Shown piece by piece: positions 1 to 5,974 of a stretch of 6,186 nt of DNA. The stretch's first letter is position 1; each line of letters starts with the position of its first letter. Source of the DNA: Alphaproteobacteria bacterium (GTDB lineage: Bacteria; Pseudomonadota; Alphaproteobacteria; UBA11222). The notes beneath the pieces are model-generated. The model worked only from the letters and a program-made list of their open reading frames with translations, searched no databases and was not told the DNA's origin. The translations under genes and the position numbers were made by a program. Location: NCBI GenBank assembly GCA_003454415.1, contig DMKG01000245.1:10513-16698 (forward strand), given 5' to 3'.

Positions 1-1029
1 CCCTTTTTCCGGATGCGGCACTTTTTTGAAAAAATCCCGCGCAATCAGATGCGGGTCGTTGAACACCTGGGCCGTGTCGTAAGTCGCGCTGACCGGCACC
101 CCCGCCTCGCCCAGCACCCGCATGACCTCCTGCTTGTCGCGCTGGAGCGTCCAGCCCTCTATGATGGCGTGCAGTTCCGTCTGGTGATCGAAGCGCCCGG
201 CGGGCTGGGCGAAACGCGCATCGTCCGTCAGTTCCGGATGGCCAATCGCTTCGCACAGGGCCTGCCACATACGGGGCAGCACGATCAGCATCACCGCATA
301 ATCATTGGGTCCGCCGCCCTTGCAGCGGTAGATGCCGGAGGGCGGAAACCCGTCATGACTGCGGCGCGGCGCCGGAGGGCTGTCCGGTCCCCAATACATG
401 GCCGTCATGGTGCGGATGAACATGGTCATCGCCTCATGCATGGAAAGCTCGATCACCTGGCCTTTGCCGGTGCGCTGCTGCTGCACATAGGCGGCGGTGA
501 TGCCGAGCGCCGCATGCAGTCCCGTGCCGGTGTCGGCGAAAGAGGCGCCCGGCGGCATGGGCGGTCCTTCGGGCGCGCCGGTCATCGAGAAAATTCCGCT
601 CGCCGCCAGCGCCAGCGGGTCAAAGCTTTTATAGTCGCTGTAGGGGCCGCTCAGGCCATATCCCTTGATGCGCGCATAAATCAGTTTCGGGTTGAGGGCG
701 CACAGAATTTCCGGATCCAGCTTCAGGCTCTCCACCACGCCAGGACCCTGATTTTCCACGAACACGTCGAAGCGCGGAATCATGTCCAGCAGAAGCTTTC
801 GGCCCGCCGTAGTCTTGAGATTGATGGCGATGCCGCGCTTGTTGGCGTTGTAGTTGAGAAAATACTGGCTGTCGCCAGGTCCCACCCCCAGCACCTTGCG
901 GGCGATTTCGCCGCCAGGGGGTTCGAGTTTCACCACATCGGCTCCCAGCCAGGCCAGCATCATGGAGCAACTGGGCCCCGCCTCCCACTGGGTAAAGTCA
1001 AGCACACGCATGGATTCTAAAGCTGGCAC
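1..1029 (-). CDS. CaiB/BaiF family (class III) CoA-transferase, C-terminus cut off by window edge
   Basis: Family members move CoA between carboxylic acids or racemise 2-methylacyl-CoA esters in the cytoplasm; the substrate here cannot be told. 343 residues are visible; such proteins usually have about 380-410, so roughly the last 40-60 lie beyond position 1. Seen in order: an N-terminal nucleotide-fold start (MRVLDFTQWEAGPS, residues 7-20) with LGADVVKLEPPGG (28-40), NYNANKRGIAINLK (59-72), VENQGPGVVESLKLD (91-105), IKGYGLSGPYSD (121-132), and FADTGTGLHAA (164-174), whose Asp166 fits the conserved catalytic Asp of the family. I chose the GTG at 1029 because AGGAGG lies 5 bases upstream and the added residues (PALES) match the usual family N-terminus; an ATG at 1011 is the alternative. 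No clear promoter was found. The gene is 213 bases downstream of the ABC exporter on the same strand, probably a separate unit. Family call is secure; the specific reaction is not. Confidence 0.93.
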   Translation of the reverse strand, partial: MPALESMRVLDFTQWEAGPSCSMMLAWLGADVVKLEPPGGEIARKVLGVGPGDSQYFLNYNANKRGIAINLKTTAGRKLLLDMIPRFDVFVENQGPGVVESLKLDPEILCALNPKLIYARIKGYGLSGPYSDYKSFDPLALAASGIFSMTGAPEGPPMPPGASFADTGTGLHAALGITAAYVQQQRTGKGQVIELSMHEAMTMFIRTMTAMYWGPDSPPAPRRSHDGFPPSGIYRCKGGGPNDYAVMLIVLPRMWQALCEAIGHPELTDDARFAQPAGRFDHQTELHAIIEGWTLQRDKQEVMRVLGEAGVPVSATYDTAQVFNDPHLIARDFFKKVPHPEKG

Positions 1030-1032
1030 TGG

Positions 1033-1040
1033 CCCCTCCT
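1033..1040 (-). promoter_or_regulatory. Ribosome binding site deciding the GTG start of the CoA-transferase
   Basis: On the minus strand AGGAGGGG precedes CCA-GTG, with 5 bases between AGGAGG and the GTG at 1029. The ATG at 1011 has no comparable site at a proper distance (its upstream bases are GCTTTAGAATCC), so this site favours the GTG. Confidence 0.72.
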
Positions 1041-1115
1041 CCCATCACAAGAAACGGCTATGAAGCCGCGGGTAAGCTGACAGCAAACGGTGTGGAGAAT
1101 GGAAGCGCCGCCATT

Positions 1116-1165
1116 TTAATTGCTGCGTCTTCTTAATTGCTGCATCTTCTTGACGCGGCGTCTTC
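1116..1165. repeat. Short tandem repeat, two 17-bp copies plus a degenerate third
   Basis: TTAATTGCTGCGTCTTC at 1116-1132 is followed directly by TTAATTGCTGCATCTTC at 1133-1149 (one mismatch) and by a 16-base degenerate copy TTGACGCGGCGTCTTC at 1150-1165. The unit is not a multiple of three and lies in the gap upstream of the CoA-transferase, about 90-135 bases before its start. It may be a replication-slippage repeat or a set of regulator half-sites; nothing in the sequence decides between these. Confidence 0.7.
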
Positions 1166-1242
1166 GGGTTCACCACCGCCCTTATCTAACACCCGCCGGG
1201 GTGGCCGCGTCCAGTGCTTTCGCGCAGCCCCTTTTCCGCTCT

Positions 1243-3090
1243 CTAGGTGCTCAAGGCGTGAGGCCTGGAGAGGGGCGCCATGTCCAGGCCGTCGGTGAAT
1301 TGCAATTCCGCCAGCCGGGCATACAGACCGCCACGGGACATCAGTTCCTCATGGGTGCCGGTGGCGACAATATTTCCCCCTTCCAGAACAATGATGCGGT
1401 CCACCCTGCGAATGGTGGCCAGCCGGTGCGCAATGACCAGGGTCGTCCGGTTTTCCAGCAGGGCGTCAAGGGCGGCCTGGACCAGTTGCTCGTTTTCGGC
1501 GTCGAGGGCGCTGGTGGCTTCATCCAGCAACAGGAGCGGAGCATTGCGCAGGATCGCCCGTGCGATGGCGATGCGCTGACGCTGGCCGCCGGAAAGACGC
1601 ACGCCTTTTTCCCCCAGGAACGTGTCCATGCCCTGCGGCAGTTTTTCCAGAAACTCCGCCGCCTGCGCCGCCTTTGCCGCCTCCCATACTTCCGCATCAC
1701 TGGCGTCTGGCCGGCCATAACGGATATTTTCCCGCGCGCTGTCGGTGAAGATCACCGTATCCTGGGGCACCACGGCCATGCTGGCGCGTACATGCCTGGG
1801 ATCGGCTTTGGCGATATCCACCCCATCCAAAGTGATGCACCCGGCGCTGGGATCATAGAAGCGCAGCAATAATTGCAGGATCGTGCTTTTGCCCGCGCCG
1901 CTCGGCCCGACCAGCGCTACGGTCTCACCCGGATGGACGCGGAAACTGATCCCGTCAAGCGCCGGTTGATCCGGTCTGGAAGGATAATGAAAGCGCACGC
2001 CGTCAAAGGCGACGCCGCCGGTTATCCGGTCGGGTAAAGCCGCCGGATGGACGGGGGCCGTTATGGCGGAAACGCTGGCCAGCAGTTCCATCAGGCGTTC
2101 ATTGGCGCCGGCTGCGCGTTGCAGATCGCCCCAGACCTCGCTGAGGGCCCCGGCGGCTCCGGCGGTGAACACCGCATAGAGTACGAACTGACCCAACTGA
2201 CCTGCGGTCATCATACCGGTGAGCACACTTTGCGCGCCGATCCACAAGACGCCAACCACCGCGCCGAAAACCAGGATGATCACCCCCGCCGTCAATGCCG
2301 ACCGTACGGAAATCCGGCGCATGGCGGTTTCAAAACTCTGTTCCACCGCACGGTTGAATTTATTCCGCTCGGCAGGTTCCTGGTTATAGGCCTGAACAGT
2401 AGTAATGGCGTTCAGCACCTCGCCGGCGAGGGCGCTTGAATCCGCGATCCTGTCCTGGGACGCGCGGGATAGGCCGCGCACCCGCCGGCCCAGAATGACG
2501 AGCGGCGCAACGACCAGCGGGGTTACCGCCAGAACCATGCCACTGAGCTTGGCGCTGGTCACCACCAGCATGACCACTCCTCCCAGCAACAGAAAAATGT
2601 TACGCAGCGCTATGGAGGCGCTGGAGCCGACCACGGTCTGGATCAGCGTGGTGTCGGCGGTCAGGCGCGACAGCACTTCGCCGGTGCGGGTGCGCTCAAA
2701 AAACTCAGGGCTCATTCCGAGAACATGGCCATAGACATCCCGGCGCATATCCGCCACCACCCGTTCTCCTAGTCCGGAAACGAAATAGAAGCGCGCGGCG
2801 GTGGCCAGGCCGAGCATCAGCACCACGCCCATGGTCGCTGCGAAATACTGATGAACGAGATCCGCGCTATTGGCCACAAAGCCATGATCGATGATCTGGC
2901 GCACCATGAAAGGCACCATCAGAGTGGCGATGGACGCCAGGATCAGGGAAATCAGAGTTGCGCCGACCAGGCCAGGATAGCGCCCAACATAAGGCAATAA
3001 CTGCCGCAACGGGCCGATCCCTTTGCCGGAAGGGCGGCTCATGGCCTCGCGTCCGATCCTTGCGGTGAAATCCTGACCACTTTCTGACAT
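1243..3090 (-). CDS. MsbA-like ABC exporter, fused permease and ATPase half-transporter
   Basis: A 615-residue half-transporter expected to form a homodimer in the inner membrane and use ATP to export a substrate, perhaps a lipid or hydrophobic compound. Residues 41-63, 82-104, 158-179, 182-201, 265-287 and 299-320 are hydrophobic and fit six membrane helices. The nucleotide-binding domain has Walker A GPSGAGKST (395-403), Q-loop Gln443, signature LSGGQ (499-503), Walker B LLLLDE (519-524) and H-loop His555, so all ATPase elements are intact. The wording of the membrane part (GSSASIALRN, SEVWGDLQRAAGANERL) fits the MsbA-related alphaproteobacterial family I know as TIGR02204. The ATG at 3090 (MSESGQDF) is preferred over the open frame up to 3180, whose extra 30 residues look unlike protein and overlap the divergent promoter region; GAGGA lies 12 bases upstream, rather far. 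An ATG at 3042 (MSRPSG) is possible. It is divergent from rpmE. Substrate unknown. Confidence 0.95.
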   Translation of the reverse strand: MSESGQDFTARIGREAMSRPSGKGIGPLRQLLPYVGRYPGLVGATLISLILASIATLMVPFMVRQIIDHGFVANSADLVHQYFAATMGVVLMLGLATAARFYFVSGLGERVVADMRRDVYGHVLGMSPEFFERTRTGEVLSRLTADTTLIQTVVGSSASIALRNIFLLLGGVVMLVVTSAKLSGMVLAVTPLVVAPLVILGRRVRGLSRASQDRIADSSALAGEVLNAITTVQAYNQEPAERNKFNRAVEQSFETAMRRISVRSALTAGVIILVFGAVVGVLWIGAQSVLTGMMTAGQLGQFVLYAVFTAGAAGALSEVWGDLQRAAGANERLMELLASVSAITAPVHPAALPDRITGGVAFDGVRFHYPSRPDQPALDGISFRVHPGETVALVGPSGAGKSTILQLLLRFYDPSAGCITLDGVDIAKADPRHVRASMAVVPQDTVIFTDSARENIRYGRPDASDAEVWEAAKAAQAAEFLEKLPQGMDTFLGEKGVRLSGGQRQRIAIARAILRNAPLLLLDEATSALDAENEQLVQAALDALLENRTTLVIAHRLATIRRVDRIIVLEGGNIVATGTHEELMSRGGLYARLAELQFTDGLDMAPLSRPHALST

Positions 3091-3116
3091 TGCTGGCGCT
3101 GTTCCTCTTTTTCGGC

Positions 3117-3145
3117 TGTATAGCAGCGCTGGCCCCGGGGTAACA
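3117..3145 (-). promoter_or_regulatory. Weak candidate promoter for the ABC exporter
   Basis: On the minus strand TATACA (3122-3117) lies 17 bases after TGTTAC (3145-3140). The -10 is fair and the -35 poor. A start near 3110 would give a leader of about 20 bases. The -35 region overlaps a 10-bp-period repeat of GGGGTAA (3137-3143 and 3147-3153 on the plus strand). Confidence 0.35.
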
Positions 3146-3174
3146 GGGGGTAATGCAGGGACGTCGGCCAAGGC

Positions 3175-3204
3175 TTGCACAAGGGTGGAAACCTCCTGTA
3201 TAAC
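3175..3204 (+). promoter_or_regulatory. Sigma-70-type promoter for rpmE
   Basis: TTGCAC (3175-3180) and TATAAC (3199-3204) are separated by 18 bases. Transcription would start near 3211, giving a leader of about 35 bases before the rpmE ATG. The match to the housekeeping consensus fits a highly expressed ribosomal protein gene. Confidence 0.68.
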
Positions 3205-3245
3205 CCCGTTCCCAAACAGATTCAGCAGTCAACCGGAGCCAGCCC

Positions 3246-3467
3246 ATGAAAAAGGACATTCATCCTGATTATCATCCCATCACCGTGGTGATGACCGACG
3301 GGACCCGCTATGAATGCCGCTCGACCTGGGGCAATGCCGGGGACGAGTTAAAGCTGGAGATTGATCCGACGACCCATCCGGCCTGGACGGGGGGCGCGCA
3401 GCGCCTGCTGGACAGCGGCGGCCGGCTCAGCCGCTTCAACAAGAAATTCGGCAATTTCGGTCTCTGA
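3246..3467 (+). CDS. rpmE: 50S ribosomal protein L31
   Basis: A 73-residue protein of the large ribosomal subunit; L31 forms part of the bridge between subunits. The N-terminus [20 protein letters not shown] and the segment [11 protein letters not shown], followed by the C-terminal [10 protein letters not shown], are diagnostic of L31 in its alphaproteobacterial form. Only one cysteine is present (Cys24), so the zinc-binding four-cysteine form is excluded. GGAG at 3235-3238 is 7 bases before the ATG. Length is complete for the family. It stands alone on the plus strand with its own promoter; the next plus-strand gene begins 186 bases on. The divergent pairing with an MsbA-like exporter is, from memory, recurrent in alphaproteobacteria. 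Confidence 0.97.
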   Translation: MKKDIHPDYHPITVVMTDGTRYECRSTWGNAGDELKLEIDPTTHPAWTGGAQRLLDSGGRLSRFNKKFGNFGL

Positions 3468-3554
3468 GTTACGCCTGTACGGGATTGCCGCGTTCTTCTC
3501 ATTAAAAATTGCAGGACAAATATTGCTCTTCCGGTAAAACCGCAATCTGGTTAT

Positions 3555-3589
3555 GCTGCGCCTGAAAGCGGCGCAGCGCATAAGCTGCG
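3555..3589 (+). terminator. Overlapping alternative hairpins after rpmE, possible terminator
   Basis: GCTGCGCC (3555-3562) pairs perfectly with GGCGCAGC (3570-3577) across a 7-base loop. CGCAGC (3572-3577) can instead pair with GCTGCG (3584-3589) across the loop GCATAA. The two stems share one arm and exclude each other. The second is followed by GATTTTCG, a short T tract, which makes it terminator-like. It lies 87 bases past the rpmE stop and 65 bases before the methyltransferase start, so it could end rpmE transcripts or act in the methyltransferase leader. The T tract is short, so termination is uncertain. Confidence 0.42.
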
Positions 3590-3653
3590 GATTTTCGCAA
3601 CCGCTATTGTCTAGATAGACGGCGGCAGGGGAAACAACAGAAAGTGTAACTGC

Positions 3654-4262
3654 GTGCGCCACCATCTACGATTTTTCAATCTGTGGCTGAAAAAACCTGG
3701 TCAGTTAGGCGCCATTTTCCCCAGCAGTAAAAATCTGGCCGCGGTGGTGGCGGCGGAGATAGATCCCTCTGGAGAGGGGGTGGTGGTTGAACTTGGCGGC
3801 GGCACAGGCAGCGTCACGGCGGCGCTTTTACATAGGGGGATTCCCCCGCGCGATCTGGTGGTGATCGAACGCGAAGATTCTCTGTGCAAAATCATCCGTG
3901 AGCGTTTTCCGCATGTCAGGGTCATCTGTGGCGACGCATGCGATCTTGGCCATTTACTGGCGTCTGAAGGTCTTGACCATGTCAAGGCCATCGTATCGGG
4001 CCTTCCCCTGCTCTCTTTGCCAAAACAGGTTGAACGCGCAATCGTGAAGCAATGCTTCAATGTTCTTCCCGCCGACGGGTTCATGCTGCAATTCACATAT
4101 AGTCCCCGGCCGCCCATGGCCCGCGCGATTGCTCTGGAGCTTGATCTGGAAGCCACGCGCAGCGCCTTTGTGCTGGAGAATCTGCCGCCTGCTTCGGTCT
4201 GGATTTACCGCCGCCGCTGCGTGAGCGTCTTGTCCGGCCATCATCTGCGCAAGAGCGCATAG
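3654..4262 (+). CDS. SAM-dependent methyltransferase, phospholipid N-methyltransferase-like
   Basis: A 202-residue class I methyltransferase. Seen: an N-terminal segment WLKKPGQLGAIFPSSKNLA (11-29), SAM-binding motif I ELGGGTG (46-52), an acidic residue at the end of strand 2 (VVIE, Glu72), a GDA motif with Asp94, the motif VSGLPLL (114-120) and LQFTYSP (145-151). The GAIFPSS, SGLPLL and QFTYSP set matches the COG3963/PmtA-like family, which methylates phosphatidylethanolamine towards phosphatidylcholine in some alphaproteobacteria; some members are uncharacterised and resemble rRNA dimethyltransferases, so the lipid substrate is an inference. The only usable start in frame is GTG at 3654: a stop (TAG, 3612-3614) lies upstream with no other standard start codon between. 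No good ribosome binding site precedes it; AGGGGA (3627-3632) is 21 bases away and only a weak GAAAG (3640-3644) is nearer. It converges on the VOC gene, ending 10 bases before that gene's stop. Confidence 0.85.
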   Translation: MRHHLRFFNLWLKKPGQLGAIFPSSKNLAAVVAAEIDPSGEGVVVELGGGTGSVTAALLHRGIPPRDLVVIEREDSLCKIIRERFPHVRVICGDACDLGHLLASEGLDHVKAIVSGLPLLSLPKQVERAIVKQCFNVLPADGFMLQFTYSPRPPMARAIALELDLEATRSAFVLENLPPASVWIYRRRCVSVLSGHHLRKSA

Positions 4263-4265
4263 CCC

Positions 4266-4290
4266 GGCCACGTCATTCGGACGTGCCTTT
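4266..4290 (+). terminator. Candidate terminator between the convergent methyltransferase and VOC genes
   Basis: CACGTC (4269-4274), loop ATTCG, GACGTG (4280-4285) form a perfect 6-bp stem. It can be lengthened by GG/CC (4266-4267 with 4286-4287) around one bulged base and is followed by TTT (4288-4290). It sits right at the methyltransferase stop and overlaps the last codons of the VOC gene. The T run is short, so it is a weak call. Confidence 0.4.
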
Positions 4291-4668
4291 CAGCTCCACC
4301 TGGTTTCCATCCGGATCCTGAATATAAAGCGATGGACCGGCGCCGTTCGCCCCATAACGCTCCTCCACCCGTCCGTGTAAAACGCCGTGGGCGGTCAGAT
4401 GCGCCCGGATTTTGTCCTCATCGAATGGGATGACCGCAAGGGCGAAGTGATCCATATTACGGTTCTGCAGAGGGGCTTCGTATTGCGCCGCAGGGATCAG
4501 ATCAATGAGCGCCGATCCGGCGCGTAACTGGACCAGGCCGATCTGGGTAACTTCGCGTTCCCGCGTACAACCCAGAACCTCACAGTAAAACTTCAGGGCG
4601 CGCTCCATATTGCGCACGCGCAGCACGACATGATCGAGATTCTGCAAGGTGAAAGGCGGATGGGTCAT
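4273..4668 (-). CDS. VOC (glyoxalase/bleomycin-resistance/dioxygenase fold) protein
   Basis: A 131-residue single-domain protein with two beta-alpha-beta-beta-beta modules, the typical length for a VOC protein that works as a dimer. Module 1 begins LDHVVLRVRNMERALKFY (11-28) and ends SALIDLIPA (52-60); module 2 begins MDHFALAV (72-79) and ends LYIQDPDGNQVELKG (114-128). Probable metal ligands are His13, His74 and Glu125, with Asp56 at the fourth position where glyoxalase I has Glu or Gln. Members include glyoxalase I, fosfomycin-modifying enzymes and ring-cleaving dioxygenases; nothing here picks one. The ATG overlaps the hydrolase stop as ATGA (4668-4665) and has no well-placed ribosome binding site of its own, so it is probably translated by coupling to the hydrolase. 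The two proteins likely act together or are needed together. Confidence 0.9.
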   Translation of the reverse strand: MTHPPFTLQNLDHVVLRVRNMERALKFYCEVLGCTREREVTQIGLVQLRAGSALIDLIPAAQYEAPLQNRNMDHFALAVIPFDEDKIRAHLTAHGVLHGRVEERYGANGAGPSLYIQDPDGNQVELKGTSE

Positions 4669-5480
4669 TCCGGAGGGTGCTGTTGTAAAAAACGCAGGAT
4701 TTCCGCATAGGCGCGTTTGTCCTGGATCAGGAACAGATGCCCGCCCTCGAAGATTTCCAGCCGCGCGTCAGGAATGTTCTGCTGCATGAACCGCATGTTT
4801 TCGAGGGGTGCAATCCCATCGTAACGTCCGGCGCAGAGCAGAACGGGCGCGCGGATTTCGCCGAGGCGCGCGCTGGCGTCATGGTGAATGCGCGCTTCAA
4901 GCTGCCTTCTCGCCCCCATCTCCTTAAGGGGATCATCGGCGCCTGTGGCGGCGGCGGCTGCCTGCTGTTCGATCATTGCCGCCAGGGCTTCCGGATGCTC
5001 GGCCCGCCACGAAGCGTCATGGCGGGGATCGCTTATGCCGATCATGAACCGGGCGCGGCTTTCCACATCCATATCTCCCAGCCGGTGCAGCGGATAAGAG
5101 GCGCCGCCATCGCCCCCGCTGGAAGTGCAGGCCAGAACCAGCCGTTTGATTCTGTGAGGATGGCGCAGGGCCAAATGCTGCGCCACCATGCCGCCAAAGG
5201 AAACCCCCATGACATGGGCGCGATCCCACCCCAGCGCATCCAGCAGCGCGGCCGCGTCATCGGCGTATTCCTGCATGGAATAGGGCCGGTCGGGCTTTTC
5301 GCTGCGGCCAAGACCACGCTGGTCATATCCCAGCACCTGAAAGGCTTTTGCCAGCGGACCGTCAAACGCATTGGGCCGGTTGCGTAAATCCGCGCCAGTG
5401 CCATTGATGAACAGAAGTCTCGGCCCGCTGCCGGCGGTCTCGTAATAAATCCGGATGTCGCCTGCTTGAATGTGGGGCAT
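4665..5480 (-). CDS. Alpha/beta-fold hydrolase
   Basis: A 271-residue alpha/beta hydrolase, of normal length for single-domain cytoplasmic esterase, lactonase or C-C hydrolase members. Seen: INGTGADLRN (25-34) at the usual oxyanion-hole position, GYDQRGLGRSEKP (51-63), the nucleophile elbow GVSFGGM with Ser94 (92-98), a cap region rich in Ala and charged residues (about 130-205), GRYDGIAP with Asp221, and EGGHLFL with His248. The Ser-Asp-His triad is complete. The overall pattern resembles 3-oxoadipate enol-lactonase-like hydrolases (PcaD/RutD group), but the substrate is unknown. The ATG at 5480 is chosen because GGAG lies 7 bases upstream; the frame stays open to 5606 but that extension would overlap the fur coding end and has no matching family sequence. 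It follows fur by 40 bases and overlaps the VOC gene by 4 bases, suggesting a fur-hydrolase-VOC operon. Confidence 0.93.
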   Translation of the reverse strand: MPHIQAGDIRIYYETAGSGPRLLFINGTGADLRNRPNAFDGPLAKAFQVLGYDQRGLGRSEKPDRPYSMQEYADDAAALLDALGWDRAHVMGVSFGGMVAQHLALRHPHRIKRLVLACTSSGGDGGASYPLHRLGDMDVESRARFMIGISDPRHDASWRAEHPEALAAMIEQQAAAAATGADDPLKEMGARRQLEARIHHDASARLGEIRAPVLLCAGRYDGIAPLENMRFMQQNIPDARLEIFEGGHLFLIQDKRAYAEILRFLQQHPPE

Positions 5481-5520
5481 GGGTTTCTCCGCTGAACGAC
5501 GGACGGGCGGAAACGAACCT

Positions 5521-5946
5521 TTATGAGTTCTTTTTCTCACCCTCCAAGGGCAGGCAATACAATTCCAGCCGGTGGCCGACAAGGCGGAAGCCCAGGCGCT
5601 CCGCAATCACCCGCTGCAATTCCTCGATCTGTTTGTCGCTGAATTCAATCACTTCACGGTTCTGGACGTTGATCAGGTGATCGTGGTGGGATTCGGGAAT
5701 CTGTTCATAGCGGGCGCGGCCATCGCCGAATTCATGGCGTTCCAGAATGCCCGCCTCCTCAAACAGGCGCACGGTGCGATAAACTGTTGCAATGCTGATA
5801 TTTGGATCCTGCTCCGAAGCGCGGCGGTATAATTCCTCCACATCCGGATGATCTTCGGCTTCCTGTAAAACGCGGGCGATAATTCGGCGCTGGCCGGTCA
5901 TGCGCATGCCGCGCTTTTCACAAATCTGCTCAATCCGCTGAGGCAT
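5521..5946 (-). CDS. fur: Fur-family metal-responsive transcriptional regulator (Fur/Mur type)
   Basis: A 141-residue DNA-binding repressor expected to bind operators as a dimer when loaded with Fe2+ or Mn2+. An N-terminal winged helix carries the recognition segment ISIATVYRTVRLFEEAG (50-66), then the dimerisation domain has HHDHLI (87-92). Metal ligands fall at the same numbers as in E. coli Fur: His33, Glu81, His88, His90 for one site and His87, Asp89, Glu108, His125 for the other. The structural zinc cysteines of E. coli Fur are absent (Asn93 and Asn96 at those positions), as known for rhizobial Mur and other alphaproteobacterial Fur proteins, so it could sense Mn or Fe. Start ATG 5946 has GAGG 5 bases upstream. 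It lies downstream of rimI, and a promoter with a striking palindromic region precedes it, suggesting autoregulation. Zur and PerR are less likely given the close match to the Mur/Fur subgroup. Confidence 0.94.
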   Translation of the reverse strand: MPQRIEQICEKRGMRMTGQRRIIARVLQEAEDHPDVEELYRRASEQDPNISIATVYRTVRLFEEAGILERHEFGDGRARYEQIPESHHDHLINVQNREVIEFSDKQIEELQRVIAERLGFRLVGHRLELYCLPLEGEKKNS

Positions 5947-5974
5947 GATATCCTCTTTTTCTGCTTCGACATCT

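Larger units (their letters stand above)
1030..1242. other. Non-coding gap between CoA-transferase and ABC exporter, with a weak hairpin
   Basis: No credible gene is seen on either strand. It holds the CoA-transferase ribosome binding site, a tandem repeat (1116-1165), a short palindrome GACGC-G-GCGTC (1152-1162) inside the third repeat copy, and a 5-bp GC hairpin CACCC-CGGC-GGGTG (1190-1203, minus-strand reading). The hairpin starts 40 bases after the ABC exporter stop and is followed on the minus strand only by TTAG rather than a T run, so it is at best a weak terminator. Confidence 0.5.

Noticed and set aside
13..1020. Long plus-strand open frame of 335 codons opposite the CoA-transferase
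   Set aside because: It is antisense to a clear CaiB/BaiF gene; its translation is rich in His, Arg and Gly with no recognisable motif, typical of a GC-rich shadow frame.
1120..1872. Plus-strand open frame of 250 codons opposite the ABC exporter ATPase domain
   Set aside because: The minus strand carries all ATPase motifs intact; the plus-strand product has no domain and begins within the tandem-repeat gap.
3091..3180. N-terminal extension of the ABC exporter to an ATG at 3180
   Set aside because: The added residues are Pro/Ala-rich with no family match, and the start would overlap the rpmE -35 element; the ATG at 3090 fits better.
3348..3665. Minus-strand open frame of 105 codons crossing the rpmE-methyltransferase gap
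   Set aside because: It overlaps rpmE antisense and has no recognisable domain.
4737..5387. Plus-strand open frame of 216 codons opposite the hydrolase
   Set aside because: The opposite strand has a full Ser-Asp-His hydrolase; this frame is its shadow.
5481..5606. N-terminal extension of the hydrolase into the fur coding end
   Set aside because: The extra 42 residues overlap the fur C-terminus and look like an out-of-frame reading of it; the ATG at 5480 has a proper ribosome binding site.
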